Positions 1 to 7,883 of a DNA stretch of 64,000 nucleotides are shown one piece after another. Within the stretch, counting starts at the first letter, position 1, and every line of letters starts with the position of its first letter. The DNA is from Acidianus brierleyi (GTDB lineage: Archaea; Thermoproteota; Thermoprotei_A; Sulfolobales; Sulfolobaceae). The notes under the pieces were generated by a model that saw nothing but the letters and a program-made list of their open reading frames with translations, was not told the DNA's origin and did no database searches. The stretch covers positions 2,612,501 through 2,676,500 of the forward strand of contig NZ_CP029289.2 in the NCBI RefSeq assembly GCF_003201835.2, read 5' to 3'. The position numbers were made by a program, and so were the translations under genes.

Positions 1-101
1 CCATAAAAAGAAGATCCGTTTACTTTTAAATCTTTTATTGATTTAAATATTCTAGGTAATACAAAATTCGGATCAGAAAGTAATATCTTTAATGAATCCA
101 T
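1..101 (-). CDS. Partial hypothetical protein, N-terminus only
   Basis: A reading frame enters from the left edge on the minus strand and begins at an ATG at 101 (MDSLKILLSD...). Only 33 codons are inside the window. The frame stays open upstream to a stop at 180-182, with a possible GTG at 137, and those extra codons look hydrophobic, so a longer membrane-anchored form cannot be excluded. No family can be assigned from this fragment. It lies 88 bp downstream of the CPBP gene on the same strand and could be cotranscribed with it. Confidence 0.4.
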   Translation of the reverse strand, partial: MDSLKILLSDPNFVLPRIFKSIKDLKVNGSSFY

Positions 102-189
102 AGTGTGTGAAGTATTTATCTCTGTGTGATATTTCACATTAAATAGAATAGTAATTAGGGCTAAAAAACTACTTATTAGCTACAGAATT

Positions 190-717
190 TCACAAGATTA
201 GTATTAGGACATTGGAAATAGTATGGGCTATTATACAAGGTAAAATTCCATATTTTCTAGAGACAAATCCTAACACTATACCAATTAAAATTGTATAAGC
301 CACAAAAAACAGCCCGTCTAGAATATGATTAAACGACCATAAAATTGCTTGGATATATACATCATATTTACCGTCTTCTAAAATATATCCTCTATAAATA
401 CATTCTTCGCATATTCCTCCTATTATAGCAGGAAAAATCAATAATGGATAATTAAATATTATTGAATTATAAAGAGAATCGTAATATGGGAATATCATAA
501 TAAGAATAAGAATTATAGTTAGTAAAATACCTTTATTTATTGAGATATTTAACGAATTGTTTGTAATATTTTTAACTAATATTAATGAGATTATTTCTGC
601 TAACGAGACTATTAATGCACCAAGGTATAATGATCTTTCAATGGAATATGCGTAAAATTCCCAAGGTATAGCAAGAATTGGTAGTATTATTCCTGAGAAT
701 AAGGATTCCATTCTCAT
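190..717 (-). CDS. CPBP-family intramembrane metalloprotease (CAAX protease-like)
   Basis: A 175-residue polytopic membrane protein with the signature motifs of the CPBP/Rce1-like protease family (Pfam ABI/CPBP): EECIYR (the EExxxR motif) near residue 104, FNH (FxxxH-type motif) near residue 129, and HTISN near the C-terminus. The conserved Glu and His residues would form the intramembrane metal site. The family includes CAAX prenyl endopeptidases and bacteriocin-immunity proteins; in archaea the substrate is usually unknown. Five or more hydrophobic segments are visible. The start is the ATG at 717; the protein is somewhat short for the family (usually about 200-280 residues). Function beyond membrane proteolysis is not inferable from context. 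Confidence 0.8.
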   Translation of the reverse strand: MRMESLFSGIILPILAIPWEFYAYSIERSLYLGALIVSLAEIISLILVKNITNNSLNISINKGILLTIILILIMIFPYYDSLYNSIIFNYPLLIFPAIIGGICEECIYRGYILEDGKYDVYIQAILWSFNHILDGLFFVAYTILIGIVLGFVSRKYGILPCIIAHTISNVLILIL

Positions 718-964
718 ATTAGTATTATTATAGTGTTTATATAAAAATATTATATAGATTAGTTAGGCATTGTTATTCTATAGCTTTTCAACTATTCTCC
801 TGATAAGAATTCATTATTAGATATTTAAATTAAGTTTTAATCTAACATTCCAAAACAACATTATTCTAGAAATATTTTTATACAAGGTAAATAGCGAGTA
901 ATTTAATGGTAAGAATATTTATTGACCATATTCATACCAACAACGTAGAAAGTAAGGTGATAAG

Positions 965-2392
965 ATGGATGGAATAGAATGGCTTAAGAGGGACGTTTTG
1001 CACATACTAGATTTGGTTCCGTTATCAACATCCAGTGTAGCACCTTCTTTTAGTATAGCCGCAGCTTATGGAAGCATGGTAGCTATAATGGGGCCTCAAG
1101 CTATAATGGCTGTAGTAGTTTCTTTCCCCTTTTTCCTTTTCGCCTCAATAATATTCCGAAAATTGAACAGAAAAGCTCCCCATTGTGGGGCGTCGTATCA
1201 TTGGGGAACCAAATTCATAGGAAAGAAATATGGTTCATTTCAATTTTGGATTGTAACTTTAGCATATTTTCTTTCCTTACCTCCAATAATAATTCCTGCA
1301 GGAGAATATACTCTTGATCTACTTTTCAGACTTGGCCTAATTTCAAGGAGTATAGAACTTAGCGTATTTTGGGATTCTATTGTAGGAATAATCTGGGCAA
1401 TTATAGCATCTGTACCTTTAATGCTTGGGGTTAAACCCACGGCAAGATTTACTGAAGTCTTCCTAATTATAGAACTAATTATTCTTAGTACTTTCATAGG
1501 AATAGGACTTTTGGCCTTACCCTCTCACGTAGTAAATTCTTTCAACTGGAACTGGTTTTTTAACGTAAAATGGTTCTCATCAAAGTTCTTTTTTGGATTA
1601 GCTGCAACTATGGTGATAGTTGCTACAATATTGGACGGTTGGGAAATAGATAGTTATGCAGCAGAAGAGTCTAAAAAACCTACTAGATGGCCTGGAACTT
1701 CAGGGATAATAGGCTTGATATCGGTTTTTATAATTTACATGATAACTATGCCTATAATGAATATAGAAACTCCAATAACATCTCTTTCTAGTGCAGTAGA
1801 TCCTTTAGCAAGATGGTCCTCCTATGTGATTCCGCAATATGTATGGTTAATGGATATAGCTGTTATAACTTCTACCGCAAGTTCTCTGTGGTTAACTGCT
1901 TTCATATTAAGTAGAGCATGGTATTCTGGAGCTAGAGAAAATTTGATGCCTAAAATATTTGGCAAATTACATCCAAAATTTAAAAGTCCATGGATAAGCA
2001 TTTTAATAATGACAGCCCTTGAAGTTTCTGTACAGACGCTGGAATTAACTTCTCCTACTGTCTCATCTTTCTTTGGTATTGTACTCACTGGTGCTGGAGC
2101 TTTTCTCTTAGTAGAGTTCGGAATAGATTCTATAACTGCGACTTATGTATGGTGGAAATCTCAAATTAACGACTATTCTGACATAATTCTAAGAATAATT
2201 TCTCCTATGACCGCTGTAGTAATGTTATCTACTGTATTTTTTGGAGTAATAGAAGCCGGTCCAGCATTCGGAATATCCACATTCTATTATGCTTTAACTA
2301 TAGGTATAATGGCTTCATTTGGTATATTCTTCATTTTTAGATCTAAAAAAATGAATATAATTTCCCCTAAACTGGAGAGAGGAATCTCCTGA
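965..2392 (+). CDS. APC-family amino acid/polyamine permease
   Basis: A 475-residue protein with about 12 hydrophobic segments. The first helix region carries the APC-type pattern (SSVAPSFSIAAAYG), matching the unwound TM1 substrate-binding segment of LeuT-fold amino acid transporters. The length fits the family. The start is well placed: a GGTGAT ribosome-binding site precedes the ATG by 5 bases, so the mRNA has a leader. Substrate is not predictable; an amino acid or amine:H+ symporter in the cytoplasmic membrane is most likely. It stands alone, divergent from the CPBP gene and followed by an 80-bp gap with a T-rich stretch that may terminate transcription. Confidence 0.85.
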   Translation: MDGIEWLKRDVLHILDLVPLSTSSVAPSFSIAAAYGSMVAIMGPQAIMAVVVSFPFFLFASIIFRKLNRKAPHCGASYHWGTKFIGKKYGSFQFWIVTLAYFLSLPPIIIPAGEYTLDLLFRLGLISRSIELSVFWDSIVGIIWAIIASVPLMLGVKPTARFTEVFLIIELIILSTFIGIGLLALPSHVVNSFNWNWFFNVKWFSSKFFFGLAATMVIVATILDGWEIDSYAAEESKKPTRWPGTSGIIGLISVFIIYMITMPIMNIETPITSLSSAVDPLARWSSYVIPQYVWLMDIAVITSTASSLWLTAFILSRAWYSGARENLMPKIFGKLHPKFKSPWISILIMTALEVSVQTLELTSPTVSSFFGIVLTGAGAFLLVEFGIDSITATYVWWKSQINDYSDIILRIISPMTAVVMLSTVFFGVIEAGPAFGISTFYYALTIGIMASFGIFFIFRSKKMNIISPKLERGIS

Positions 2393-2472
2393 AATTCCCT
2401 AAATATACATTTTTTCCCATAATAGAGTTATCTAAGAAAACTATTTATTTATTAAAAATTATAGTACTTAAC

Positions 2473-3228
2473 ATGTCTAATATATCTCCGACAGGTATTT
2501 CTGAGAAAAAAATATCTTTTGAAGAAATAATATCAGAGTATTTAAAAATATGGAAAAATATTTACAACGAATTAGAGAAAAATAATATAAAGGCTCTTAT
2601 TTACGGTTCAGTTGCCATCTATTATAAGTTAAGTAATTTGCCTGAAGCAATAGATTTAATTAAAAGCAATAGGAAGAATGGCCCTCAAGATCTTAATGTT
2701 ATAGTACCTTTAAAATTCAGGGAGAAGTTTAAAGAGATTCTAATGAAAATGGAGTTTACGCCTTATTATCATCTAGAAGTCACTATGGGAAATCTAGCAA
2801 GTATGTTTCTATATAATCAATTCACAATTAAGGTATACTATATGGATAAAGCTGAATTTAATCATGATGTTGATATTGATTGGAATCAAGAATTTTCACT
2901 TAGTCTAACAGATTTATTGCTAACTAAGCTTCAGATTCATTATCCGACTGATAAAGATTCAGCTGATATTGCGGCTATCCTTCTAAAATACGATGAAATA
3001 GACAAGGAAAAGATATGCATTCAGACGTCAAAAGATTGGGGATTCTGGAAGGATGCTGTAGATAATCTAAATAATGCTAGAACCTATGTTTCAAGACTTC
3101 AGTCAAAGAGCGAGAAGCTAAAAAATATTATAACGGCCTCATTGAAGCTATATGGCCTGGTAAATAATTATCCTAAGCCTAATAATTGGAAACCTTTGAA
3201 TGATGAAAAATATTGGAGAGATTTTTAA
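2473..3228 (+). CDS. Putative nucleotidyltransferase-fold protein
   Basis: A 251-residue soluble protein. Around residues 42-47 it has the pattern YGSVAIYY, and about 30 residues later DLNV. This resembles the GS...DxD core of the polymerase-beta-like nucleotidyltransferase superfamily (MNT/AbiEii-like). The second region (about 125-150) is rich in acidic residues (DVDIDWNQE). The C-terminal 70 residues look helical. The canonical DxD is not clear, so catalytic activity is uncertain. The gene's TAA is followed directly by the ATG of the next gene with no gap, which suggests cotranscription. Assignment is by fold pattern only. Confidence 0.5.
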   Translation: MSNISPTGISEKKISFEEIISEYLKIWKNIYNELEKNNIKALIYGSVAIYYKLSNLPEAIDLIKSNRKNGPQDLNVIVPLKFREKFKEILMKMEFTPYYHLEVTMGNLASMFLYNQFTIKVYYMDKAEFNHDVDIDWNQEFSLSLTDLLLTKLQIHYPTDKDSADIAAILLKYDEIDKEKICIQTSKDWGFWKDAVDNLNNARTYVSRLQSKSEKLKNIITASLKLYGLVNNYPKPNNWKPLNDEKYWRDF

Positions 3229-4329
3229 ATGAAATATTTTCTAATATTCCTTGTATTAATTCCTTTTTTTGTTACTTATTCTCAAATAGGTTACATAGAA
3301 TATACAATTTATTTAAATAATATGTCCACAGTCAGTGGTGTTACACCAAATTTTTTCTCTAGCATTTCCCCAACTTATATGGTAGTAGATTCTTCTGGAT
3401 ATGTGTTTGCTGCTGCAGTTAACGAAGTTTTCATCATAAATCCTTATGGTAAAGTAGTTGGAAAAATTGGGGTTCAAGGAGCAGAATATATATCGTATTG
3501 TAATGAAAATAATACTTTAATAGTTAGTAGTGGAACTTTACCTAATTTTACTATTTCATTTATATCTACAATTAATTTCACTATTATCAGGACTATAAAT
3601 GTAAACGATTATCCTCTCTCGACATTGGAACACAATGGGAAAATATATGTAGGAACTTATGGGGGAGTAGGAATTTTAAACAATAGTAAGATAAACATTT
3701 TTGTAAATACTCCTGGACCCGTCGTTTCTTTAGCCTATTCTAATGGATATCTATATGCTGTAGGCTATAATTTTACTCAGAGTTATGGGTTCTTATTTAT
3801 AATACATAATAATTCTGTCAAATCAATTATTCTTAGTACATTTCCTAATTTTATTTATGTATACAATAATAAGATTTACATTGCAGGAGACTTCAGTGTT
3901 ATAATGATAAATCAAGAGAGTTTAAAAATACAGTATATAAATATTTCAGGAGAAAAATTTGAAGGAATAGTAGTAGATCCTAAAAATAATTTAACGTATG
4001 TAACTGCAGATAGTCTTTTCGGTCCTGATTATATTTTAGTTTTAAACGGTTCTAAGATATCTGGAGAGATTTATGGTGGAATAACTCCTATAGGAATAGT
4101 ATTTGATAACGTTAGTAATTTTTTATTCATATCGAATTTCTTTGATGGAACAATATCGGTAATTTCTACTAATGGTTCTCAATATTATCAGGAAAATACT
4201 TATCAAATTCCAGTAAATCAGAATATTATAAGCAATAAGCCCAAGTTAGAATTTTATATTCAAGATATTATTTTCTTTGTGATAATTATTTTTATTATAG
4301 TTTTAACTTTGAGAAAGATAAGGAAATAG
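3229..4329 (+). CDS. Secreted, membrane-anchored beta-propeller-like protein
   Basis: A 366-residue protein with an N-terminal signal peptide (hydrophobic residues 3-17, then TYSQIG), a long Asn/Ser/Thr-rich body with repeating strand-turn units such as YVGTYGGVG and YVTADSLFGP, and one C-terminal transmembrane helix ending in the positively charged RKIRK. The repeats resemble YVTN/NHL-type propeller blades, which in archaea are common on cell-surface proteins. Many NxS/T sequons suggest N-glycosylation, usual for Sulfolobales surface proteins. It probably sits on the outer face of the membrane, anchored at its C-terminus. The ATG follows the preceding stop codon directly, so translation is likely coupled. 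Ligand or partner is unknown. Confidence 0.7.
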   Translation: MKYFLIFLVLIPFFVTYSQIGYIEYTIYLNNMSTVSGVTPNFFSSISPTYMVVDSSGYVFAAAVNEVFIINPYGKVVGKIGVQGAEYISYCNENNTLIVSSGTLPNFTISFISTINFTIIRTINVNDYPLSTLEHNGKIYVGTYGGVGILNNSKINIFVNTPGPVVSLAYSNGYLYAVGYNFTQSYGFLFIIHNNSVKSIILSTFPNFIYVYNNKIYIAGDFSVIMINQESLKIQYINISGEKFEGIVVDPKNNLTYVTADSLFGPDYILVLNGSKISGEIYGGITPIGIVFDNVSNFLFISNFFDGTISVISTNGSQYYQENTYQIPVNQNIISNKPKLEFYIQDIIFFVIIIFIIVLTLRKIRK

Positions 4330-4331
4330 AA

Positions 4332-4682
4332 TCAAGCATTAAGTGATTCTATTATCTCCTTTAAATCGCTTATTATCATTTTTTCTATTTTAGTGTTTAA
4401 ATAATATCTGTAAATTGGTCTTCCTTTTTCTCCACTTCTTAATTTTTCCTTACTTACAAAACCGAGAGTTTCCAATATTTTTAAGGATCTAATAACTGTA
4501 GGCTTATTTTTATGAGTTTTATCTATAATATCTTTTATAGTAGCATTTTTCATTTCCTTTAAAGTTAGATATATTTCAATATCTGTATCATTTAGTCCAT
4601 AAAGCATTCTTAATAATGAACTTATTGTCATTCTTTTACCAGACTTTGTTACAATCTCTTTTTTAATTTCTAGATTCTCCAT
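4332..4682 (-). CDS. TrmB-like winged helix-turn-helix transcriptional regulator
   Basis: A 116-residue basic protein whose central part (about residues 28-85) has the TrmB/MarR-type winged-helix pattern: LNDTDIEIYLTL, then NKPTVIRSLKILETLGFV as the recognition helix and wing, followed by a charged wing (GRPIYRYY). The sugar-sensing C-terminal domain of full TrmB is missing, so it is the short form common in Sulfolobales. It is convergent with the propeller gene (gap of two bases) and divergent from the thioredoxin-YyaL gene, with 171 bp of AT-rich promoter DNA between. Regulation of itself or of the divergent gene is plausible but not shown. Confidence 0.75.
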   Translation of the reverse strand: MENLEIKKEIVTKSGKRMTISSLLRMLYGLNDTDIEIYLTLKEMKNATIKDIIDKTHKNKPTVIRSLKILETLGFVSKEKLRSGEKGRPIYRYYLNTKIEKMIISDLKEIIESLNA

Positions 4683-4853
4683 AGTTGTATAATAATGTAA
4701 GTTTTTCCTTATAAATATTTTTCTTGCAATAGTTGAAATATAAGTTTATTATATTTAAGTTGCTATATAAATTTACAAAATATTTTTTTAGTAGTAATCA
4801 ATCTTTGGGAATAATAAATAAATTATTTAAGAATAGAGTGAGAGACTTTAAAT

Positions 4854-6104
4854 ATGAAATTTAAAAAATGGAGAGACGTAATTAACGAAGGAACTCCTCT
4901 CAAATTATTATATTTCTATACTGATTGGTGTGAATATTGCGAAAAACAAAAAGAAATTCTAGATAAAATCCCAGATTGGGATAGTTTTTCCTATGCAGAA
5001 ATAAATGCAGACGAGAGGCCAGATTTGGCTATAAGATATTCACCGCAGATTTATCCTTCAATTAGTATAATAACTGAAAATAACGTAGTAGGCGGACTAT
5101 ATGGTTACAACGATTCTCAACAAATTGAAGAAACTATGCTTATTGCTTTGGATCTTTATAATGGAGGTGGTAAACTATTTTCCGAAAAAAACCTAAAAAA
5201 TGTATCAAAAAGGACTTATAATGTAACTGACGCAATAGATTTGATCAAGAGAAATTGTTTAGCATTTTTTGATATATATTATGGAGGATTCGAAAGAGAA
5301 CCTAAATATTATCTTCCGAATGTTTTAAGATTTCTACTAAGAGATAAAAAAGATCCATATTCTCTTGAAGTTGTCAAATATACTGTTGACGCAGTTATAT
5401 ACAATTTATGGAACGAAGGATTTTATGCATACGCTAAAAAATATGATTGGAGCGAACCATCAAAGGAGAAACTCCTTGACATTAACGCAGAAATGGTAAT
5501 AACTTTACTGGAAACTTATGAAAGAACTAAAGACGATTACTATTTAGGATATGCAATAGAAACAGGGAAATGGATTTTAAAAAATAGAGATAGAGAATTC
5601 TATCCTATAGCAGTAGGAGAAAATAAAGGAGGATATTATATGCCCGTTAATAGTGAAATAGGAGAAATGTTTTATTTACTTTATAAATATTCTAATATTT
5701 CGAAGTTTCTCGAAGAAAGTACAAGATTGGCTAAAATTCTCCCTGAAAAATTATCCCACAATCTAGAAAGTGATTCACCCTTATTTCTAATTGATATGGC
5801 ATATTTACTAAGATTTTTATCATCAATGGGTAAAGGAATTGAACTAATACCAAAAATAAAAGATTTATTTTATGGCGGAGATGCTTTCTTTGACGTACCT
5901 CTTTCATTAGCCAGAGAAGAAAAAATTGGAAGATTTAAACTATTGACAGATAATTCAGTTCTAGCGCAAGCACTACTAAAATTAGGTGTTGTTAATGAAG
6001 CTACAAAAATAGCAAACTTCTTCCTTAAAAGTTTCTATAACTATACATATTTTTCTCAAGCAGAGTACGGTATGTTATTGGCGATGTTAAATGAAAATGT
6101 ATAA
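4854..6104 (+). CDS. Thioredoxin domain fused to a shortened YyaL-like six-hairpin domain
   Basis: A 416-residue protein. Residues 1-105 form a thioredoxin-like domain with the redox pair C26-E-Y-C29 (DWCEYC). The rest is helical with the alternating motifs of the YyaL/SSP411 family (a six-hairpin glycosidase-like fold), for example YGGFEREPKYY near residue 142 and EMVITLLETYERT near residue 208. Typical family members are about 640-700 residues, so this version lacks much of the helical barrel. The biochemical role of the family is unsettled. The next gene overlaps its end by 14 bp, indicating an operon with a small membrane protein. Confidence 0.75.
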   Translation: MKFKKWRDVINEGTPLKLLYFYTDWCEYCEKQKEILDKIPDWDSFSYAEINADERPDLAIRYSPQIYPSISIITENNVVGGLYGYNDSQQIEETMLIALDLYNGGGKLFSEKNLKNVSKRTYNVTDAIDLIKRNCLAFFDIYYGGFEREPKYYLPNVLRFLLRDKKDPYSLEVVKYTVDAVIYNLWNEGFYAYAKKYDWSEPSKEKLLDINAEMVITLLETYERTKDDYYLGYAIETGKWILKNRDREFYPIAVGENKGGYYMPVNSEIGEMFYLLYKYSNISKFLEESTRLAKILPEKLSHNLESDSPLFLIDMAYLLRFLSSMGKGIELIPKIKDLFYGGDAFFDVPLSLAREEKIGRFKLLTDNSVLAQALLKLGVVNEATKIANFFLKSFYNYTYFSQAEYGMLLAMLNENV

Positions 6105-6579
6105 TATATATCTGAGTTTCGTCATAATAGGCCAAGTATTTTTTATTGCAGAATTAGCATCAATATTTCTATTATATCAGCTTTTTAACACAGAATACAT
6201 TTATTTTGAAGCAATAAACTACTTTCTGCTATTTGCCATACAAATAATACTTATATTAACATTCTTGGTATATCTGAAAAATTCTAGACTTAAATTTACT
6301 TTACCAATATTACTTATCCCTGTTATAGGACAGATAATGGAAGGAATTTACGCCCTAATGATCACAAAAGGACAAAGAAAAATAAGACTTACTGTAATTT
6401 ATTATGCATTATTCATTATTTCGGTTATAGCGTCAAGGTATGTTTACGTGCCTCCAGGTTTTCCGGCTCCGTTAAGTGCTCTTCAGACTTTTGGAATAAC
6501 ACTTGCAATATCAGACGTATTTAATGCATTACTTCTCATCTATCTATTCGTTCTTTTCAGAATCTGGGACAAGCAATAG
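6091..6579 (+). CDS. Small polytopic membrane protein, unknown function
   Basis: A 162-residue protein with about five hydrophobic helices and short charged loops (KNSRLKF, TKGQRKIRL). The gene starts at ATG 6091 (or the in-frame ATG at 6097), inside the end of the thioredoxin-YyaL gene, so translational coupling is likely. Its last 36 bases overlap the end of the convergent protease-like gene. No family motif was recognised. A membrane partner for the upstream redox protein is possible but is only an inference from the overlap. Confidence 0.65.
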   Translation: MKMYNIYLSFVIIGQVFFIAELASIFLLYQLFNTEYIYFEAINYFLLFAIQIILILTFLVYLKNSRLKFTLPILLIPVIGQIMEGIYALMITKGQRKIRLTVIYYALFIISVIASRYVYVPPGFPAPLSALQTFGITLAISDVFNALLLIYLFVLFRIWDKQ

Positions 6580-7008
6580 TTCCTTTAACTTATTCTTCAT
6601 CATGTCCTTACATTCCTTTCCCCATTCACTTAATGCGATTCCTTCTTCATTTTCAACTTCACATTCAATAATCTTAGTATCTTTAGGTAGAACGCCTAAA
6701 GAATTGGATGCTTTCAAAAAAGAATCCAAATCCATATAATAACCTCTTAAATTATTATATAAGTCCATAATAGACGACATTTTATCCTCTTCGATCTTAG
6801 GTGAATATATCCTTAATTCTTTCTTTCCTTTCTTATCACATGTTAGAATAATTAGCTTATCTGGTTGTAAAATCTGAAGTAAGGAAGCAGCTTTTAATGC
6901 ACCTAAACTTAAATCCATAACTTCAATTCCTTCCTTTTTTAATTCGTCAATTAGAATTATAGGTATCGAATAATCTCCCTGATAGAGGTAACCTAGGGCT
7001 GCAATCAA
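6544..7008 (-). CDS. HybD/HyaD-like hydrogenase maturation protease, divergent
   Basis: A 154-residue protein with the fold pattern of the [NiFe]-hydrogenase large-subunit endopeptidase family: an N-terminal ALGYLYQGD turn (cf. GxGNxLxxDD), a strand with VMDLSLGALKA, and LIILTCDKKG. The nickel-sensing ligands of HybD are only partly kept: an acidic residue in the first turn and Asp in LTCD are visible, but no histidine is found where HybD His93 would be. Location beside the hydrogenase operon supports a role in trimming the large subunit's C-terminal tail. It ends 36 bp into the convergent membrane-protein gene and lies 3 bp downstream of the ModA-like gene, forming an operon with it. Confidence 0.65.
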   Translation of the reverse strand: MIAALGYLYQGDYSIPIILIDELKKEGIEVMDLSLGALKAASLLQILQPDKLIILTCDKKGKKELRIYSPKIEEDKMSSIMDLYNNLRGYYMDLDSFLKASNSLGVLPKDTKIIECEVENEEGIALSEWGKECKDMMKNKLKELLLVPDSEKNE

Positions 7009-7011
7009 ATT

Positions 7012-7707
7012 TTAATCACCTATAATTTCCACAGAATCTAAAGCTCTTCTAAATTCGATAGAATTCATTATTTCATAAGCATTTAAAGTATTTTTGTCTG
7101 CACCCTTAAAGACTCCTATTTCCAACGTAATCGTTTTATTCATGTCCATGTATTTAAAACCATTTAATTTAGCTTGATGTTCCCACATTATTCCAGCTTC
7201 TACTTTTCTTTCTTTCAGCAAATAGTATATTTCTTTCAATTCATTGGTTGTTATAATTTTGTTTTCGTTCTTGCATCTTATTTGATAAATATCAATAAAA
7301 ATACTACCTATCGTAAAATATTGTGGATTAGGAACTGCTATGCTATTTGGTTTACATATATCCTCCTTTTCTGTAGCCATAGACATTCTAAGTTTTGCGT
7401 AACTGCGTTTAAGTAAAAGCAAATCCCATTCCTTTAAAGCTTTCATCTGATTTGTTGGTAAAACAACTATTTTAGGTGATTTATTTATTATTAAATTACC
7501 TATTTTAATTTTTTCATTAAAAATCTGTTTAAATAATATTTCAGATGGAAAACTCTCTATAAAATATGAGATGTAATTATCATCAAATATTTTCACTAAT
7601 TTAGGTAAAAATTCTTTTAATGAATTATCAAAGAATATTGTCAAGTTAGCATCTATATTTCCCCATATATCTTCTAAATTATTAGAACTTGAGGTTAAAT
7701 CTATCAT
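7012..7707 (-). CDS. ModA-like substrate-binding-fold protein without signal peptide
   Basis: A 231-residue protein resembling molybdate-type periplasmic binding proteins: an opening strand LTIFFDNSLKEF followed by a helix, the hinge-region pattern VPNPQYFTIGS, AGIMWEHQA (cf. ModA AGIVYxSDA), and a C-terminal helix EFRRALDSVEIIG. There is no signal peptide or lipobox, so it should be cytosolic, unlike transport ModA proteins. No ABC permease or ATPase is adjacent. It is divergent from the hydrogenase structural genes, with a 176-bp shared promoter region, and directly upstream of the maturation-protease-like gene. A role in ligand or metal handling for hydrogenase assembly is inferred from position only. 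Confidence 0.55.
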   Translation of the reverse strand: MIDLTSSSNNLEDIWGNIDANLTIFFDNSLKEFLPKLVKIFDDNYISYFIESFPSEILFKQIFNEKIKIGNLIINKSPKIVVLPTNQMKALKEWDLLLLKRSYAKLRMSMATEKEDICKPNSIAVPNPQYFTIGSIFIDIYQIRCKNENKIITTNELKEIYYLLKERKVEAGIMWEHQAKLNGFKYMDMNKTITLEIGVFKGADKNTLNAYEIMNSIEFRRALDSVEIIGD

Positions 7708-7837
7708 TATTTTCTAATTTATCTGTTAAGCTAATAAGCTTAAAATTAAAATGATCAATAAAAAGAATATTTATAAAATAATTGATTATCAAGAATATCA
7801 AGAAAATCCTAGTTATTAAGAACTTATATTAAAAAAA

Positions 7838-7880
7838 TTTATAAATATGGTATCATAGAATATACCAGATAAATGGTGAG
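7838..7880 (+). promoter_or_regulatory. Promoter and ribosome-binding site of the hydrogenase operon
   Basis: A TATA-like box TTTATAAATA (7838-7847) is followed about 28 bp later by a Shine-Dalgarno GGTGAG (7875-7880) and then the GTG start at 7884. The strong SD decides the GTG start, because the nearby ATG at 7874 is out of frame and stops after three codons. Confidence 0.6.
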
Positions 7881-7883
7881 ATA

